64,000 nt of DNA. Source: Paenibacillus sp. FSL K6-1096. Lineage in GTDB: Bacteria; Bacillota; Bacilli; Paenibacillales; Paenibacillaceae. The stretch is from the NCBI RefSeq assembly GCF_037977055.1, contig NZ_CP150274.1, positions 3,348,001 through 3,412,000 of the forward strand, written 5' to 3'. The translations under genes were made by a program, and so were the position numbers. Position 1 is the first letter of the stretch. Every line of letters begins with the position of its first letter. Positions 1-8,854 of this stretch are shown here, piece by piece. The notes under the pieces are model-generated. The model had not been told where the DNA came from, searched no databases, and worked only from the letters and a program-made list of their open reading frames with translations.

Positions 1-1299
1 TGCCAGCTCCAGGTCGAAGGCGACCGTCACCGTGAAGTTGCCGGAGATGTTCAGGCTCTGCGGCACATTCAGATTCAGGACATCCCCGTTCGCCAGCTCC
101 TTCGTCAGCTTCTTGCTGCCGATCGGCGTATCGTTGATACTGACCGTTACCAGAGAGCGGTTGAAGTCCAGGTTCTGTGCATAACGGAAGTCCAGGCTGA
201 TCCGCCCGTCATCCGCAATGGAGCGGTTGGACGGCAGGGACACGAAATAGGTCTGCTCCTGATGATTCGGCCCGGTCAGCTTATCCCCTGTCTCCGTGAA
301 GGTGATGTTCGTGCTGATCGGCGGTGCGGCCTCGGCCACATCGGTGGCATCACTCACAACCTTCCGGTCCTGGCTGAGCTGGCTTACCAGCGTTCTGCTC
401 GCCAGCAGCCTGCCGGCCTTGATCAGCAGGCTCTCATCCTTGGAGGTCACAACCAGCGTTGGCTGTGACTCCTTGTTCACCAGCTCGATAACCGCATACT
501 TGCTAAGATCATTCTCTGTGCTTACCAGCTTTTTGATCCGGTCCGGGAGATGATCATACATGGCAACCAGCACAACAGCCTCCTTATCTGCTGCGGTGTC
601 CTCACGGTAAGGCAGCAGCAGGATGGTCCGGTCATTCAGCGTGTTGCCTTTGGCAAACCCTGCAAGGGCATAGGTGGCACTCTCCAGCTCCGCCCCGCTG
701 GCCTTCTGCGGCACAGCCAGCAGGCTCTGCCCCTCTCTCACCGTATCCATTCCCGAGAATCTGGCGCTGAAATCCTCAATTCCCCCGGTAATCGGCTTTG
801 CTGTGTATCTCACCGCAATATTGGAGGTATTGAACAGATGCAGCCAGCTGTCCTGCTCATCATCCATACTGCATAATTGATACTCGCCCGAGTCTGTTCT
901 CAGGCTGCCCTGGATGCTCAGCGTGTTGCTGCCCTCCTTCAGGAAGCCCTTGGGGGCGGTGATGCTCAGGCTCTGCTGTCCGTTACTGTCACGGGACGGC
1001 CGGAACGAGTAGAACGGGATGCCGTTCAGCGACAGCGTAACGCTGGAGCGGGTATCCTCATTCAGCTGGGAGGACTGATAATGCAGATTAACCGTCACCT
1101 GCTCCACATCCCAATACTTCATGACCGTGAAGTATTGCTGCTGGGAGCTTGAGCCCCGCAGCGAGATTTCGCTGCCGGTGAACGAGGTTTCATAGGTCTG
1201 CCCGGCTTCACCCGGGAGAGCTGCCGCTGCCGGTGCCGGAAGCTGGACGAGGAGGATGGCAAGGCAGAGCAGCATTGTTATGATCCGTTTTGTCGTCAT
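1..1299 (-). CDS. BcsB-like polysaccharide synthase subunit (partial)
   Basis: The gene reads leftward from ATG at 1299, which follows AGGAGATAGGAAT, and runs off the left edge, so its C-terminus is missing. About 433 residues are visible. They open with a signal peptide (MTTKRIITMLLCLAILL...) and continue as an extracellular beta-rich protein whose repeated pattern (SVTLSLNGIPFYSFRP early, SLVTVSINDTPIGSKKLT late) matches the jelly-roll repeats of the BcsB family. In cellulose systems BcsB is the exported, membrane-anchored partner of the synthase and guides the growing glucan. A C-terminal anchor would be expected beyond the edge. It is the last visible gene of a leftward operon, 40 bp after the GT2 synthase. 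The family call rests on pattern; the product need not be cellulose. Confidence 0.72.
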   Translation of the reverse strand, partial: MTTKRIITMLLCLAILLVQLPAPAAAALPGEAGQTYETSFTGSEISLRGSSSQQQYFTVMKYWDVEQVTVNLHYQSSQLNEDTRSSVTLSLNGIPFYSFRPSRDSNGQQSLSITAPKGFLKEGSNTLSIQGSLRTDSGEYQLCSMDDEQDSWLHLFNTSNIAVRYTAKPITGGIEDFSARFSGMDTVREGQSLLAVPQKASGAELESATYALAGFAKGNTLNDRTILLLPYREDTAADKEAVVLVAMYDHLPDRIKKLVSTENDLSKYAVIELVNKESQPTLVVTSKDESLLIKAGRLLASRTLVSQLSQDRKVVSDATDVAEAAPPISTNITFTETGDKLTGPNHQEQTYFVSLPSNRSIADDGRISLDFRYAQNLDFNRSLVTVSINDTPIGSKKLTKELANGDVLNLNVPQSLNISGNFTVTVAFDLELA

Positions 1300-1339
1300 A
1301 TTCCTATCTCCTGTTGTCTAATTTCTGGACTCCCGGCGC

Positions 1340-2590
1340 TCAGTACCGCTCGGTCTTATACCATTTGGCTTCCCGCTTGAAAATAACGTCCTTGAGGTAG
1401 TTGTACAGCCCGTAGGCTGCAACCACCATCCAGAGCTGGCAATACGACACATACATCAGCAATATAATCCACAGGTTCGACAGGCTCATCTCCCCCTTCT
1501 CCGTCGTCAGGGTCACGAAGATCCCGACCACGAACAGCACAATGGCAAGCAGCCACAGGAAGCTGCTGAGCCCGGCAATGGTAGTATGAACATACCCCAT
1601 CGCATGGAGGACCAGCAGGGTGTCAGAGGTGAGCAGCGAGATCAGCAGCAGGAAGTAGATAGAGACATAATACAGAATATCGAAGCGGATCTTCGCCGCC
1701 TTCCGGTTGAAGAGCAGCGGAAGGTTCTTCACGATGACATAGATATTGCCCTTGGCCCAGCGGGTCCGCTGCTTGAACCACACCTTGACCGTCTGCGGCT
1801 CCTGCTCCCAGGTGACCGATTTCGGCTGGAACTTGATCCGGTAGCCCATCATATAGATGCGAAAGCTGATCTCCGTGTCCTCGGCGATTGCCTTCACATC
1901 CCAGCCGCCGATGCTCTCGACGATGGACCGGCGCATAATGAAGTTAGTTCCCGGAATCGTACAGAGCTTGAAGAGCTTCCAGCGTCCCGCCTGGGCCATC
2001 CACTGAAAGGACAGCGTCTCAATGTTGATGAACCGGGTCAGCAGGCTGGCATCGCGGTTGCGGGTTCTGAACTTGCCGATGACCGCTCCAAGCCCTGCAT
2101 CCTTGATGATCTCGGCCACCAGATATTTCAGCGCCGGGCGCTCAGGTGTATTATCCGCATCATAGATCGCAATCAGCTCGCCCCTGCTGCGGGCGAAGCC
2201 GATGTTCAGCGCATTGGATTTGCCTTTGCCGCCGGTGACGGCATCGGTGTTGATAATGATCAGATTGCGCTCCGGATTCCTCCGCTGGATTCCGGCCAGC
2301 AGCTCCGCGCTGTTATCTGATGAATTATCATTGATGACGATAATCTCATACCGGTCGTGCGGGTAATCCAGCGCCAGCAGGGATTCGACGGTCTGGCCGA
2401 TCACGATGCCCTCGTTATGCGCAGGAACCATAATCGTGACCATCGGATGCTCCCCAGAAATTTCCGGCGGCGGTTCGTTCTCCGTTGCAATATAATACAG
2501 ATACCCCGCAATAATCAGTGTTACATTCACCAGCAGCAGGGACCAGATGCAAATGACCGCAATGACCATCAGCACGTCTGAGATCGTCAT
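1340..2590 (-). CDS. GT2 processive glycosyltransferase (cellulose/hyaluronan-synthase type)
   Basis: This 416-residue membrane synthase would polymerise a beta-linked exopolysaccharide from a UDP-sugar. An N-terminal membrane segment (about 8-30) is followed by a GT-A domain starting VTIMVPAHNEG. The key motifs are present: D-A-D at 144-146 for the metal/UDP, E-D at 237-238 as catalytic base region, and Q274-R-T-R-W278, the QxxRW acceptor motif of processive enzymes. About four C-terminal membrane segments follow. There is no PilZ domain after them, so direct cyclic-di-GMP control as in BcsA is not evident. ATG 2590 follows AGGAGAATACT. The gene sits between the DUF2334-like gene and the BcsB-like gene. 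Polymer identity cannot be read from sequence. Confidence 0.88.
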   Translation of the reverse strand: MTISDVLMVIAVICIWSLLLVNVTLIIAGYLYYIATENEPPPEISGEHPMVTIMVPAHNEGIVIGQTVESLLALDYPHDRYEIIVINDNSSDNSAELLAGIQRRNPERNLIIINTDAVTGGKGKSNALNIGFARSRGELIAIYDADNTPERPALKYLVAEIIKDAGLGAVIGKFRTRNRDASLLTRFINIETLSFQWMAQAGRWKLFKLCTIPGTNFIMRRSIVESIGGWDVKAIAEDTEISFRIYMMGYRIKFQPKSVTWEQEPQTVKVWFKQRTRWAKGNIYVIVKNLPLLFNRKAAKIRFDILYYVSIYFLLLISLLTSDTLLVLHAMGYVHTTIAGLSSFLWLLAIVLFVVGIFVTLTTEKGEMSLSNLWIILLMYVSYCQLWMVVAAYGLYNYLKDVIFKREAKWYKTERY

Positions 2591-2621
2591 AGTATTCTCC
2601 TAATGTCGTATAAATTTTCTG

Positions 2622-4178
2622 CTATGGCTTATTCAAATATTTCCTGCGGTACAGCCTGTATCCTACCGCCAGCAAGCCGCCGAAGAAGAGCAGCGCTGCT
2701 AGAATGACAACGATGAAGAACTGATTCTGCACGCTGAACAGCGTATTGAAGCTGGTGGCCTGCTTCTCCTGGTACTGGTAATCACCGGCCACGGCCTGCG
2801 GCTGATAATCCACCCCCAGGGGGTTGCCGTCCACCCGGATCACCCCGTCCGAGGCTTCCACACGGTGGAGGTCGGTCGCCACACGATGCGGCTCCTGCTT
2901 ATAGTCGGCGAAGGTGTACCATTCCCCGCTTAACCGCTGCAGCATCTCTTCCAGCCCCCGCTCATCCTGCGGCAGGTCCAGGGTTACCGCCGCATTCAGC
3001 GGCAGCTGCGGCATCGCCTTGCCGGTTCTGCCGATGCCCTGCAGTAATTCCGGCGGGAGGCTGTAGAGCGCAGAGCCGAACACCGCCGAGGTATCGGTCT
3101 GCTCCATATACAGGGTCTCCGCATCGGGGTAGAGCACTGCCGAGCTGAAGAACCCCATGCCAGCGGTGGAGTACTCCTTGTCATACGTCCAGTAATTCTC
3201 CGCCGCAACGCCCAGCGGCGCGACACCGCCCTCCACCAGGACATTGAGGAACAGATTCATTTTCCCGCGCAGCGACCGGTCGCTGAGGCTGATCGGCGGC
3301 CTTACGGCGGGCACATTGACCACGATGCTGCCGTTGCGGGACTGCACGGTCCTTAAGGCCTCCAGATACCGCTTCATCGCGGGGAAATCCGTATTGCCGA
3401 ACACCGGCCGGACGCTGGCAATGAAGGGAATCCCGCTGTTATACAGCCGCTCGGCCATCTGCTCCAGCAGATTGAGATCAGAGAACGGATAGATCTCTTT
3501 GATTACAAGGTACAGTTGAGGATCGGCTGCGGACTTCAGCCAATCTTTCAGCACATAACCCGCTGCGATAGCGGTGAAATTCCCTTGCTTCAGATATGGC
3601 AGATATGCGGTGCTGCCGCGGCTTGCTGCGAAGGGAGCCTGCACGCTGCCGTCTGCCGAGGTCCACTCCCCATAGGTGCGTCCGCCGGTTGAGGCAGTAA
3701 TATAAGGCATCCCCTCGACCGGAAGCGTGACCCCGGTGAACCCGCCGATGGACAGGGTGGCACTTGCACCATGCCAGACCCCGGTCTTCAGCCCAAGCGC
3801 CTGCTGCACGCGTGCAGGCGGCCTGTACCCGACATGCAGGACAGCCCCCTGATAGGAGGCCGCATCCTGAAGATAAGCGGCATTCGCCAGCTTCAGCTCA
3901 TTCTGGTTGACGACGGTGACAACCCCGGAATAGTCCGGCAGGCTGCCCGGCTCATAATCAGACAAGTGCTTCACTGTAACCTGCACACTGTAAGCGGCCA
4001 GCAGCCGCTGCAGCTCCGCCACATTTCCCTCTCCGTCTGCGGGCTGCGCCAGGCTGTCGAACAGCAGCAGAATATGCGGTGTCTCCGCTGCCGCAGCGGC
4101 AGAGACCGGCCGGGCCGGAGGCAGCAGCACCCCGGCCAGGAACATCAGCAGCACCATGATCATGCCTGTGCGTTTCAA
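2622..4178 (-). CDS. Exported DUF2334-like protein with C-terminal membrane anchor
   Basis: 518 residues with a signal peptide at the N-terminus (about 1-27), a large exported region, and one membrane segment near 485-508 followed by a basic tail, so the bulk lies outside the cell. The middle part (LYLVIKEIYPFSDLNLLEQ...) resembles the (beta/alpha) core of DUF2334, a distant polysaccharide-deacetylase relative. However, the Asp pair expected at the start of that core is replaced by KE, and the later His-containing motif reads VVNVP, so metal-dependent deacetylation is doubtful. The start overlaps the end of the upstream membrane-protein gene by 4 bp (ATGA), implying translational coupling. 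A structural or polymer-binding role in the synthase complex is inference. Confidence 0.65.
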   Translation of the reverse strand: MKRTGMIMVLLMFLAGVLLPPARPVSAAAAAETPHILLLFDSLAQPADGEGNVAELQRLLAAYSVQVTVKHLSDYEPGSLPDYSGVVTVVNQNELKLANAAYLQDAASYQGAVLHVGYRPPARVQQALGLKTGVWHGASATLSIGGFTGVTLPVEGMPYITASTGGRTYGEWTSADGSVQAPFAASRGSTAYLPYLKQGNFTAIAAGYVLKDWLKSAADPQLYLVIKEIYPFSDLNLLEQMAERLYNSGIPFIASVRPVFGNTDFPAMKRYLEALRTVQSRNGSIVVNVPAVRPPISLSDRSLRGKMNLFLNVLVEGGVAPLGVAAENYWTYDKEYSTAGMGFFSSAVLYPDAETLYMEQTDTSAVFGSALYSLPPELLQGIGRTGKAMPQLPLNAAVTLDLPQDERGLEEMLQRLSGEWYTFADYKQEPHRVATDLHRVEASDGVIRVDGNPLGVDYQPQAVAGDYQYQEKQATSFNTLFSVQNQFFIVVILAALLFFGGLLAVGYRLYRRKYLNKP

Positions 4179-5737
4179 GCGCCCACTCCCTTGTTCAGGC
4201 TGGAATAATCGCCCGCCGGCAACACAGGCGGAGCGGCCGGCAGCGGCTTCTTCGCAGAGAGTCCGCGGCCGATCACACTGGCCACCGCCTGGAAGGTAAT
4301 CAGGTCGAAGGCCAGCGTGAACAGGAATTCATGCTTGGCAATATCGGCATCCCCGGCTCCGATAATGGAGACCACAATGCCTGACAATCCGGCAAGCATG
4401 GTGGCCAGAATCACCAGCAGACGCTGCATCCCCCGGAAATCCCTGGCGCGGACCGCGCTGACGAAGGACGGCATGTAGACGCCGATAATAACCGCCATCC
4501 AGAGCAGAATGAAGGCGAAGGGACGGGGGGCCAGCTCCTCCTTGAGCGAGCTGTACAAGCTGAAGAAGTGGCTCTGGGCCCGGAACTCCTTGCCTGCGGA
4601 CTTCTCATAGTTGCCCATAGCTGCCGGCTTGATCGTATAAGCACTTTCAGCAGCCGTGTCCAGAATTGAGCCCAACTGGTCCGGGTGGGTCATATAATAC
4701 TTCAGTATGGAGACGAAGCCGTAGCGGCTGTAGAACTCTTTTTCCAGCAGATCGGACTTCACATCCACCGTCCCGTATTGGTCATAATAGGTATTCGATT
4801 TGAGAATCGCGAACTGCTCATTAATGCCGAAGTTCTGCAGCGCCTTCTCCGGGTTCTCCGACTCCATCAGCACGCCGCGCGTCATTGCATGATATTGGTT
4901 AATATTCACGAACTCTTTGGAGATATTAAGATAGGTGGCAATTCCGGCGAACATCATCAGACCGGCCGACAGCAGGGTAACCGTGCGGAACAGCTTGTCC
5001 CGGCGGACCCAGAACAGCGGAATGGACAGCAGCGCAATGACCATACCCACCGGAGCGTTCTGCTGCTTGGAGGTCGTAAGAATCAGCGTGCTGACCAGCA
5101 GGACCGCCAGCATGGCATAATCGTTATACCGTTTGCGGTAGATCAGCAGCCAGGAAGCGAACACCAGCATCATCGTCACCATCACCAGGCTCTCCCCGAA
5201 GAAAGAGTTGAAATAGGCAGTATACCCCGTATCCCCGAAGATGAAGACCGCCAGCGCAGCAACCGCCATCCCCCGCTTGGGCGACATTTTGAGCGTAATT
5301 GCCTCAACCAGCAGGTAGACAGCCGCGACATACAGCACCGTGTAGATGGCAGCCTGGAACCGGATATCGAACACTTCCTTGCTGAACAGCAGCTGATTGA
5401 GGTGCAGCGCCAGCTTGATGAACAGGGACTGGGACGACACCACCATCGTGCTGTTCTCGTTGAAGTACTGGAAGATTCCGAACTGCTTCACGAAGTACCC
5501 GAAGTACTGGCTGTCATAGTCCGGGAGATTGAAGTATAAGCCGTTACTATATATTATCCGGTAAAAGTCCCCGTTATCCGCCATTCCCACATAAGGAGCT
5601 GTAAACAGCGCAATCACCGTCACCAGCAGCACACCAAAAGCAGCGGCAAACGCCGGAGTAATCCGAATACCGGCAAGTCTAATACCGGGCCGGGTCTGAA
5701 CTGAGGTTGCTGAGGTTGTCTCTAAGTTGTCTATCAT
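4175..5737 (-). CDS. Polytopic membrane protein, possible GT-C-type hexose transferase (WsfD-like)
   Basis: 520 residues with a short cytoplasmic N-terminus and roughly ten or more hydrophobic segments. The first extracytoplasmic loop carries acidic and aromatic residues (MADNGDFYRIIYSNGLYF), the position where lipid-linked-sugar-dependent GT-C enzymes keep their catalytic Asp. I recall similar Paenibacillus proteins being named WsfD, a glycan hexose transferase, but cannot verify that here. ATG 5737 follows GGGGTGAATCAGCA. It lies 20 bp downstream of the GH8-like gene and overlaps the following gene by 4 bp, so it belongs to the same operon. It could alternatively be a polymer-modifying or flippase-like protein. 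Confidence 0.55.
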   Translation of the reverse strand: MIDNLETTSATSVQTRPGIRLAGIRITPAFAAAFGVLLVTVIALFTAPYVGMADNGDFYRIIYSNGLYFNLPDYDSQYFGYFVKQFGIFQYFNENSTMVVSSQSLFIKLALHLNQLLFSKEVFDIRFQAAIYTVLYVAAVYLLVEAITLKMSPKRGMAVAALAVFIFGDTGYTAYFNSFFGESLVMVTMMLVFASWLLIYRKRYNDYAMLAVLLVSTLILTTSKQQNAPVGMVIALLSIPLFWVRRDKLFRTVTLLSAGLMMFAGIATYLNISKEFVNINQYHAMTRGVLMESENPEKALQNFGINEQFAILKSNTYYDQYGTVDVKSDLLEKEFYSRYGFVSILKYYMTHPDQLGSILDTAAESAYTIKPAAMGNYEKSAGKEFRAQSHFFSLYSSLKEELAPRPFAFILLWMAVIIGVYMPSFVSAVRARDFRGMQRLLVILATMLAGLSGIVVSIIGAGDADIAKHEFLFTLAFDLITFQAVASVIGRGLSAKKPLPAAPPVLPAGDYSSLNKGVGA

Positions 5738-5757
5738 TGCTGATTCACCCCATTATA

Positions 5758-6900
5758 TTATTGGGCCTTATAGGAATACGCCAGCAGTGCCATCAGGTTA
5801 TCAAAAGAGTACGCCTGCTCCGCCGCAGGATCGCCGAATCCGCCGTACAGCGGACTTGCTTCATCGGTCACTCTGAATTCATTCATCCGTCCGATACTGG
5901 ATTGATAGAGTGAGCTGTCGCCCAGCTCCGCGCCAATCATGGCCGTCAGCGCATAAATCGCCGTAGACCGTACATCATTCATCGGCTGCCCGTCCCGTGT
6001 ATACTTACCGTACAAAGTCCCCGCCTCGACTTGCTCCGTAATATAGCGGAGGCTGGCGGGCTTCTCCAGACCAAGCTCTGCCAGATGAAGAATCGTCAGC
6101 AGAGACTCTACTGTATTAATGCCCTCCGAGCTGTATTGCTTCGTGCTGTAATCATACCGGGTCTCATAGAACGGGAAAGCATCGGACAGATACCCCTCCT
6201 CCAGAATGCCAGTCATATTATGGGACAAACTCTCTTTTAATTCGCTAGATATCGACAAATTCTGCACTACACCCAGATCAATATAACACAAAGTTACGAA
6301 TTCGTTGACCACTTTGTAGAAATTGTCATAGATGTCATAAATGTAGCCATTTTTCACGTTATTTTTATAGAAACGAATGCCATATTGTTCAGCTTCTTCA
6401 GTGTATTCCGGCTTACCGAAATGCTGCCCGGCTTCATACAATGCCCCGATCATCCGCAGGTCATCGACCGCTGCATTCACGGGATAGCGCTTCTCCTGCT
6501 TGGGGCTGAAGCGGTAGCTGAAGCCGCCCTCCATGTCAAAGGTTCTGCGGGCCAGCGCCCACTGCCGGTCGAACAGCTCCTGATCGCCCATCCGCACGGC
6601 CGTCTCCATCATCAGAGAGGCAGACTCGCTCAGCACCTCATGGCCTGTCGCCACCTCTGCCGACTCGCCGGTCTCCTGCAGATTCGTATATACCCCATAG
6701 GGGCCCATAAGCTGCGTCTCTATGAAATACAGTAATTGCTGCTGCTCCGGTACGGGTTCACGCTGCACCTCTTCCGGCCGGGTGCTTGCTGCCGGGGAGG
6801 CGGCCGGTGTTCCAGCCGGAGGGATGGAATTCCCCCCGCAGGAGGTGAGCAGGAGCAGCGTCATGCCGAGCGCAGCCATTGTGCGGAATCTGATTTTCAA
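5758..6900 (-). CDS. GH8-like glycoside hydrolase lipoprotein
   Basis: 380 residues starting at TTG 6900. A lipoprotein signal ends in the lipobox LLTSC with Cys21, so the enzyme should be tethered to the outer face of the membrane. The fold pattern is an (alpha/alpha) barrel like GH8: a conserved Glu in GHEVLSESASLMM, where GH8 has its acid near SEGxxY, and DDLRMIGAL at the position of the GH8 Asp motif. BcsZ, the endoglucanase of cellulose operons, is a GH8 enzyme, so a trimming or release role is reasonable. It is the first gene of the leftward operon that ends in the BcsB-like gene. The SD is weak (AAGGAT, 13 nt away), so the start is slightly uncertain. Confidence 0.68.
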   Translation of the reverse strand: MKIRFRTMAALGMTLLLLTSCGGNSIPPAGTPAASPAASTRPEEVQREPVPEQQQLLYFIETQLMGPYGVYTNLQETGESAEVATGHEVLSESASLMMETAVRMGDQELFDRQWALARRTFDMEGGFSYRFSPKQEKRYPVNAAVDDLRMIGALYEAGQHFGKPEYTEEAEQYGIRFYKNNVKNGYIYDIYDNFYKVVNEFVTLCYIDLGVVQNLSISSELKESLSHNMTGILEEGYLSDAFPFYETRYDYSTKQYSSEGINTVESLLTILHLAELGLEKPASLRYITEQVEAGTLYGKYTRDGQPMNDVRSTAIYALTAMIGAELGDSSLYQSSIGRMNEFRVTDEASPLYGGFGDPAAEQAYSFDNLMALLAYSYKAQ

Positions 6901-7070
6901 GTGGTGTCACATCCTTATCAGGCAACCTAGCAGCGGCCCTACTAATATAACGGTAATTATTGTCACATTCTTTACTGTTTTTGCGAACAATATGTGTCTT
7001 TTGCCCAACAAAAATCACCCTGCGGTGAAGGATGCTGCTGCCTTCCCTTACGGGACGCTTATAAGGGGCA

Positions 7071-7260
7071 GGATTGTTGCACTTTTTGCAGGATTCTTCT
7101 ATGCAATGTTACGGGCTGAAGTACAATGTTGTATTTTTTGCACAAATTTCGCTGTTTAGAGCAGGTTAGCGCTGGATTTGTTGCATTTTGTGCAGGATTT
7201 CAGCATAGACCGCTTCTATGGGGCAGGATTGTTGCACTTCTTGCAGGATTTCTCTATAAC
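7071..7260. repeat. Short tandem repeat, family B (about 51-53 bp period, 4 copies)
   Basis: Four related units begin near 7071, 7123, 7173 and 7226. The best conserved core is GGATTGTTGCACTTTTTGCA followed by GGATTTC; the second unit is degenerate. The core contains TGCA-CTTTT-TGCA, a small dyad around a T-run. It lies in the gap between the polysaccharide operon (begins 6900) and the K+ channel gene (ends 7398). I see no gene in 6901-7397 beyond this, the single family-A unit at 7310, and the terminator. Confidence 0.75.
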
Positions 7261-7309
7261 TGTTACTGGCTGTGAAGTAGGGGGCCCATTCCTCGGTACA
7301 GCAGCCCCC

Positions 7310-7330
7310 ATTGTGTTCGGTTTTTCGATT
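7310..7330 (+). repeat. Single partial copy of the 51-bp repeat, family A
   Basis: ATTGTGTTCGGTTTTTCGAT matches the conserved first 20 bases of the units in the arrays at 32728 and 47717. Similarity stops after about 21 bases. As at the other sites, it lies just past the terminator of a leftward gene. Confidence 0.7.
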
Positions 7331-7343
7331 CCTAAGCAACAAC

Positions 7344-7382
7344 AAAAAAGCTGTCCCCGTGTCACAATGACCGGAACAGCTC
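7344..7382 (-). terminator. Rho-independent terminator of the K+ channel operon
   Basis: Read leftward, AGCTGTTCC and GGGACAGCT form a stem around a loop of about 20 bases, followed by TTTTTTGTT. It begins 15 bp after the stop of the K+ channel gene. Confidence 0.8.
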
Positions 7383-7397
7383 CGCGTTATCGCATAT

Positions 7398-8423
7398 TCA
7401 GCTTCTCTTACCCTCTATAATTCTCCGGTACGTCTCCTCATCGGCCACAATATAGAGTCTCGCCTCCGCCGGGATCGGCTGGTCCAGCTTACGGTTAATG
7501 CCCAGGTCGCCGCGGTCGGACAATAGAGTCGCCCCCTGGCGCAGCAGATCCTGAAAGGCATCGCCATAGGTGTTCCAGTCGCTGCTTCGGGGGATCTCAT
7601 AGATATCGTCGCCGTGCTCACGGCTGAGCAGCTGATGAATGACCTCGGCGTTCCCCTCCTGGAGGGCCGACCGGACCGCCAGCCGGGAGATGGCATCATG
7701 GGAGAGCACGAACTCATTCACCTGTACATGTTTGAAGTTCTGGATGTTCTTCTCCTGCATAATTTCCACCGTAGTATGTACCTGCGGGGCAATCCGTTCA
7801 ATGCTGGACGCAATCAGCAGCGTCTTGCCGTCGCTCAGCGAGGCCTCGTCGATCCGGGTGTCGCTGAACACAATAGCCGCCCGTGCGCTCCCGATATTCG
7901 CCTTCAGCAGAATCTCATCATTTGCGGCATCCCCGCTGATGAAGTGGACCTGCTCCAGCTCCTCCAGCGGATGACGCCCGTTCTCATCGATAATTACGAT
8001 GCGGCAGCTCTTGTCATAACAGAGAATCTCATCGACCGCCGCCCTCGTCTTCCGGTTCCAGTTAATCAGGACCACATGATTGTGCCCGTGAAAGGTCAAC
8101 GTTCCGGCTCCTCTCCTGCGCTGCATCTCTCCCATGGCATCAATAATCTTGCCAATGACCAGACTGAGCAGTCCAATGCCAAAAATGTATAGGAAAATCG
8201 TAAATACCTTGCCGGTAGAAGTGGTGGCAAAATAGTCGCCGTACCCGACCGTAGCCATCGTGGTCATTACCCAGTAGAAGGCATTGAACCAGCTATGGAA
8301 CGTGTCCGGCTCCAGCAAATAGGCGGTGGTGGCGCTCAGAAGGATGAAGGCCACAATAATCAGCGCAATGGATTTCTTCTTCAAATGCAGCAGCTTGCCG
8401 GATAACCGGATCAGAAAATGCAA
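7398..8423 (-). CDS. Two-TM potassium channel with RCK (TrkA-N) domain
   Basis: 341 residues. Two membrane segments (about 18-36 and 68-90) flank a pore helix and the K+ selectivity filter T58-V-G-Y-G-D63. A cytoplasmic nucleotide-binding RCK/TrkA-N domain follows (HNHVVLINWNRKTRAAVDE from about 113), typical of MthK/YugO-type channels whose gating responds to a ligand. The glycine-rich Rossmann signature is atypical (LINWN replaces the usual GxGxxG). It is the last gene of a leftward operon, 38 bp after DUF350, and is followed by a terminator. The link to DUF350 and the ATP-grasp enzyme suggests membrane-potential or envelope stress physiology, which is inference. Confidence 0.9.
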   Translation of the reverse strand: MHFLIRLSGKLLHLKKKSIALIIVAFILLSATTAYLLEPDTFHSWFNAFYWVMTTMATVGYGDYFATTSTGKVFTIFLYIFGIGLLSLVIGKIIDAMGEMQRRRGAGTLTFHGHNHVVLINWNRKTRAAVDEILCYDKSCRIVIIDENGRHPLEELEQVHFISGDAANDEILLKANIGSARAAIVFSDTRIDEASLSDGKTLLIASSIERIAPQVHTTVEIMQEKNIQNFKHVQVNEFVLSHDAISRLAVRSALQEGNAEVIHQLLSREHGDDIYEIPRSSDWNTYGDAFQDLLRQGATLLSDRGDLGINRKLDQPIPAEARLYIVADEETYRRIIEGKRS

Positions 8424-8461
8424 CGCTCATCCCTGCCTTCAGCTTATTGGAACCGGTCCTG

Positions 8462-8854
8462 CTATATAATCAGACTGCTGACGGCAAAGGCGGTCCCGAT
8501 GAAGACCATGCAGAGCACAGTACCGACAGCGACATTCGCCTGCTGCAATTGCTCCGAGATCCGGAACCCGGGCGTGAACAGCTCGAACAGCCAGTAAGAG
8601 GCGATCAGGCAGACATAGCCTACAGCAAACCACAGCATCATGAACCAGATCGAGGTGTTCGTATAAGCAGCCACCCCCAGAATGATCGCCGTAGCCAGGA
8701 ATTTGCCGCCAAAAGCCAGTGCTACCGCCACATTCCCCTTCTTCAGCTCCTCCATATCCTTAAACGGAGTCATCAGCGTGAAGATCACCATACCAATCAC
8801 CTGAAGCAGCACAATGGTCAGAATACTGACTATCAAATTAATTGCAATCGTCAT
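8462..8854 (-). CDS. DUF350 family membrane protein
   Basis: 130 residues, almost entirely four hydrophobic helices with short loops (two similar halves), the DUF350/YjfL pattern. Function is unknown in the family; E. coli yjfL sits in an operon with yjfC, a glutathionylspermidine-synthase-like gene, and the same partnership is seen here. Its ATG overlaps the stop of the preceding lipoprotein gene by 4 bp, implying coupled translation. Confidence 0.82.
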   Translation of the reverse strand: MTIAINLIVSILTIVLLQVIGMVIFTLMTPFKDMEELKKGNVAVALAFGGKFLATAIILGVAAYTNTSIWFMMLWFAVGYVCLIASYWLFELFTPGFRISEQLQQANVAVGTVLCMVFIGTAFAVSSLII

